From P52-10 sp041397365 (GTDB lineage Bacteria; Pseudomonadota; Alphaproteobacteria; Rhizobiales; Xanthobacteraceae), in the NCBI GenBank assembly GCA_041397365.1, contig JAWKWT010000009.1, positions 62,001 through 126,000 of the forward strand: 64,000 nt of DNA. The letters run 5' to 3'. A program made the translations under genes and the position numbers. Positions 63,223 to 64,000 of the stretch are shown piece after piece; within the stretch, counting starts at the first letter, position 1; each line of letters begins with the position of its first letter. The notes below the pieces were generated by a model. It was not told the origin of the DNA, did no database searches, and worked only from the letters and a program-made list of their open reading frames with translations.

Positions 63223-64000
63223 TCGAAGACGATCCGCCCGCCGCTGCGGCGGAAAGCAGCCGCAAGTGGAAGATCGCCGTCATCGACGATGACGCCGCGG
63301 TGCATGAAGGCACGCGCTTCGCGCTCAGCGACTATGTGCTCAACGGCCAGTCGCTCGAAATCCTCTCCGCCTATTCCGGCGCGGACGGCGAAAAGCTGAT
63401 GCGTGACAATCCGGACATCGCCGCCGTGCTGCTCGACGTCATCATGGAGACCGATGCCGCCGGCCTTCAGCTCGTCGAATACATCCGCAACGAACTGAAG
63501 AACGAGACGGTCCGCATCATCCTGCGCACCGGACAGCCCGGCCAGGCGCCGGAGCGGCGCGTGATCGTCGATTACGACATCAACGACTACAAAGCGAAGA
63601 CGGAGCTTACCGCCGACAAGCTGTTCACCTCGCTCACCGCCGCGCTGCGCTCCTATCAGCAACTCGAACGCATGGTGCAGACGCGGCGCGGGCTGGAGAT
63701 CATCATCGACGCCGCCTCCACGCTGTACGATTTCAAATCGATGCAGCGGCTGGCGGAGGGCGTGCTCACCCAGATCGCCTCGCTGCTCAATGTCGGCTGC
63801 GCCGGCATTCTGGTGCTGCGCGACGGCAAGGACATCGACGACGACTTCTCGGTGCTGGCGGGATCGGGCTGCTACCGCCGCTATGTCGCCGCCCTCAGCG
63901 ACGCGCAGCCGCTCGATGACGAAGTCAAGCAACTGGTGAAGACCGCGTTCGAGAAGCGCAAGCACGAGTTCTTCGACAACCGCTCGGTGCTCTATGTGCG
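63192..64000 (+). CDS. Response regulator with DUF3369 domain, 3' end outside window
   Basis: Response regulator starting MADQDDVLQLIEDDP at 63192 and still open at the window edge (at least 269 residues). Receiver domain (about 28-160): KIAVIDDDAAVHE acidic pair, phospho-acceptor Asp in AAVLLDVIMETD, Thr in IILRTGQPG, and Lys in YKAKTEL. Then a DUF3369 domain (RGLEIIIDAASTLYDF, LLNVGCAGILVLRDG), a GAF-like output region common in HD-GYP or kinase-type regulators; the final domain is not visible. It is the partner of the upstream histidine kinase, with which it overlaps by 31 bases. Confidence 0.92.
   Translation, partial: MADQDDVLQLIEDDPPAAAAESSRKWKIAVIDDDAAVHEGTRFALSDYVLNGQSLEILSAYSGADGEKLMRDNPDIAAVLLDVIMETDAAGLQLVEYIRNELKNETVRIILRTGQPGQAPERRVIVDYDINDYKAKTELTADKLFTSLTAALRSYQQLERMVQTRRGLEIIIDAASTLYDFKSMQRLAEGVLTQIASLLNVGCAGILVLRDGKDIDDDFSVLAGSGCYRRYVAALSDAQPLDDEVKQLVKTAFEKRKHEFFDNRSVLYV

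Overview
The window looks like chromosomal DNA of an alphaproteobacterium of the Bradyrhizobium/Rhodopseudomonas/Afipia group (order Hyphomicrobiales). The evidence is high GC content, two DUF2865 secreted proteins, a PhyR-NepR-EcfG general stress response locus, a pim-type dicarboxylate degradation cluster like that of Rhodopseudomonas palustris, and several copies of a composite intergenic repeat typical of this group. I see no rRNA, tRNA, CRISPR array, prophage or transposase.

Layout: 0-3.5 kb holds the end of an ion antiporter, a DUF2865 protein and two TadE-like pseudopilin-domain proteins. 3.7-5.7 kb holds an elongated IF-1 and a DEAD-box RNA helicase. 6-18.8 kb is a urea uptake and urease block: urtABCDE, ureD (with an apparent frameshift), ureA, hupE/ureJ, a GFA-family gene, ureB, ureC, an ABM monooxygenase gene, ureE, ureF, ureG. 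In front of urtA there is an NtrC-like palindrome, an IHF-consensus site and a sigma-54 -24/-12 element in the right order, so the block is probably switched on by nitrogen limitation.

18.8-26.7 kb is a general stress response island. It holds an HWE-type sensor kinase with a degenerate ATP-binding domain, ecfG, nepR and phyR. Around them lie small membrane or secreted proteins (76, 27, 131, 158, 111, 52, 218, 53 and 66 residues). Ten sites match the EcfG promoter consensus GGAAC-N16/17-CGTT, six of them exactly, and they stand in front of nearly every transcription unit of the island. This is the most striking finding of the window.

26.7-41 kb: malate synthase G, sulfate transport (cysP-type binding protein, cysT, cysW, and a divergent cysA with an altered Walker A motif), three frame-disrupted genes (a CAP-domain lipoprotein, a patatin-like phospholipase, a flippase), 3-hydroxybutyrate dehydrogenase, a tctCBA carboxylate transporter and a DUF924 protein. 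41-54 kb: a pimF-A-C-D plus SDR operon, a divergent IclR regulator and a branched-chain-amino-acid-type ABC transporter, together a likely dicarboxylate/fatty-acid uptake and beta-oxidation unit. 54-64 kb: glycerate 2-kinase, exbB (frameshifted)-exbD-tonB, a frameshifted class I glutamine amidotransferase, an orphan ugpB, and a TRAP-type binding protein overlapping a histidine kinase and a DUF3369 response regulator that runs off the window.

At least six genes carry apparent frameshifts while the residues on either side stay family-like. This suggests draft-quality sequence or very recent decay, and it should be settled before any of them is called a pseudogene.
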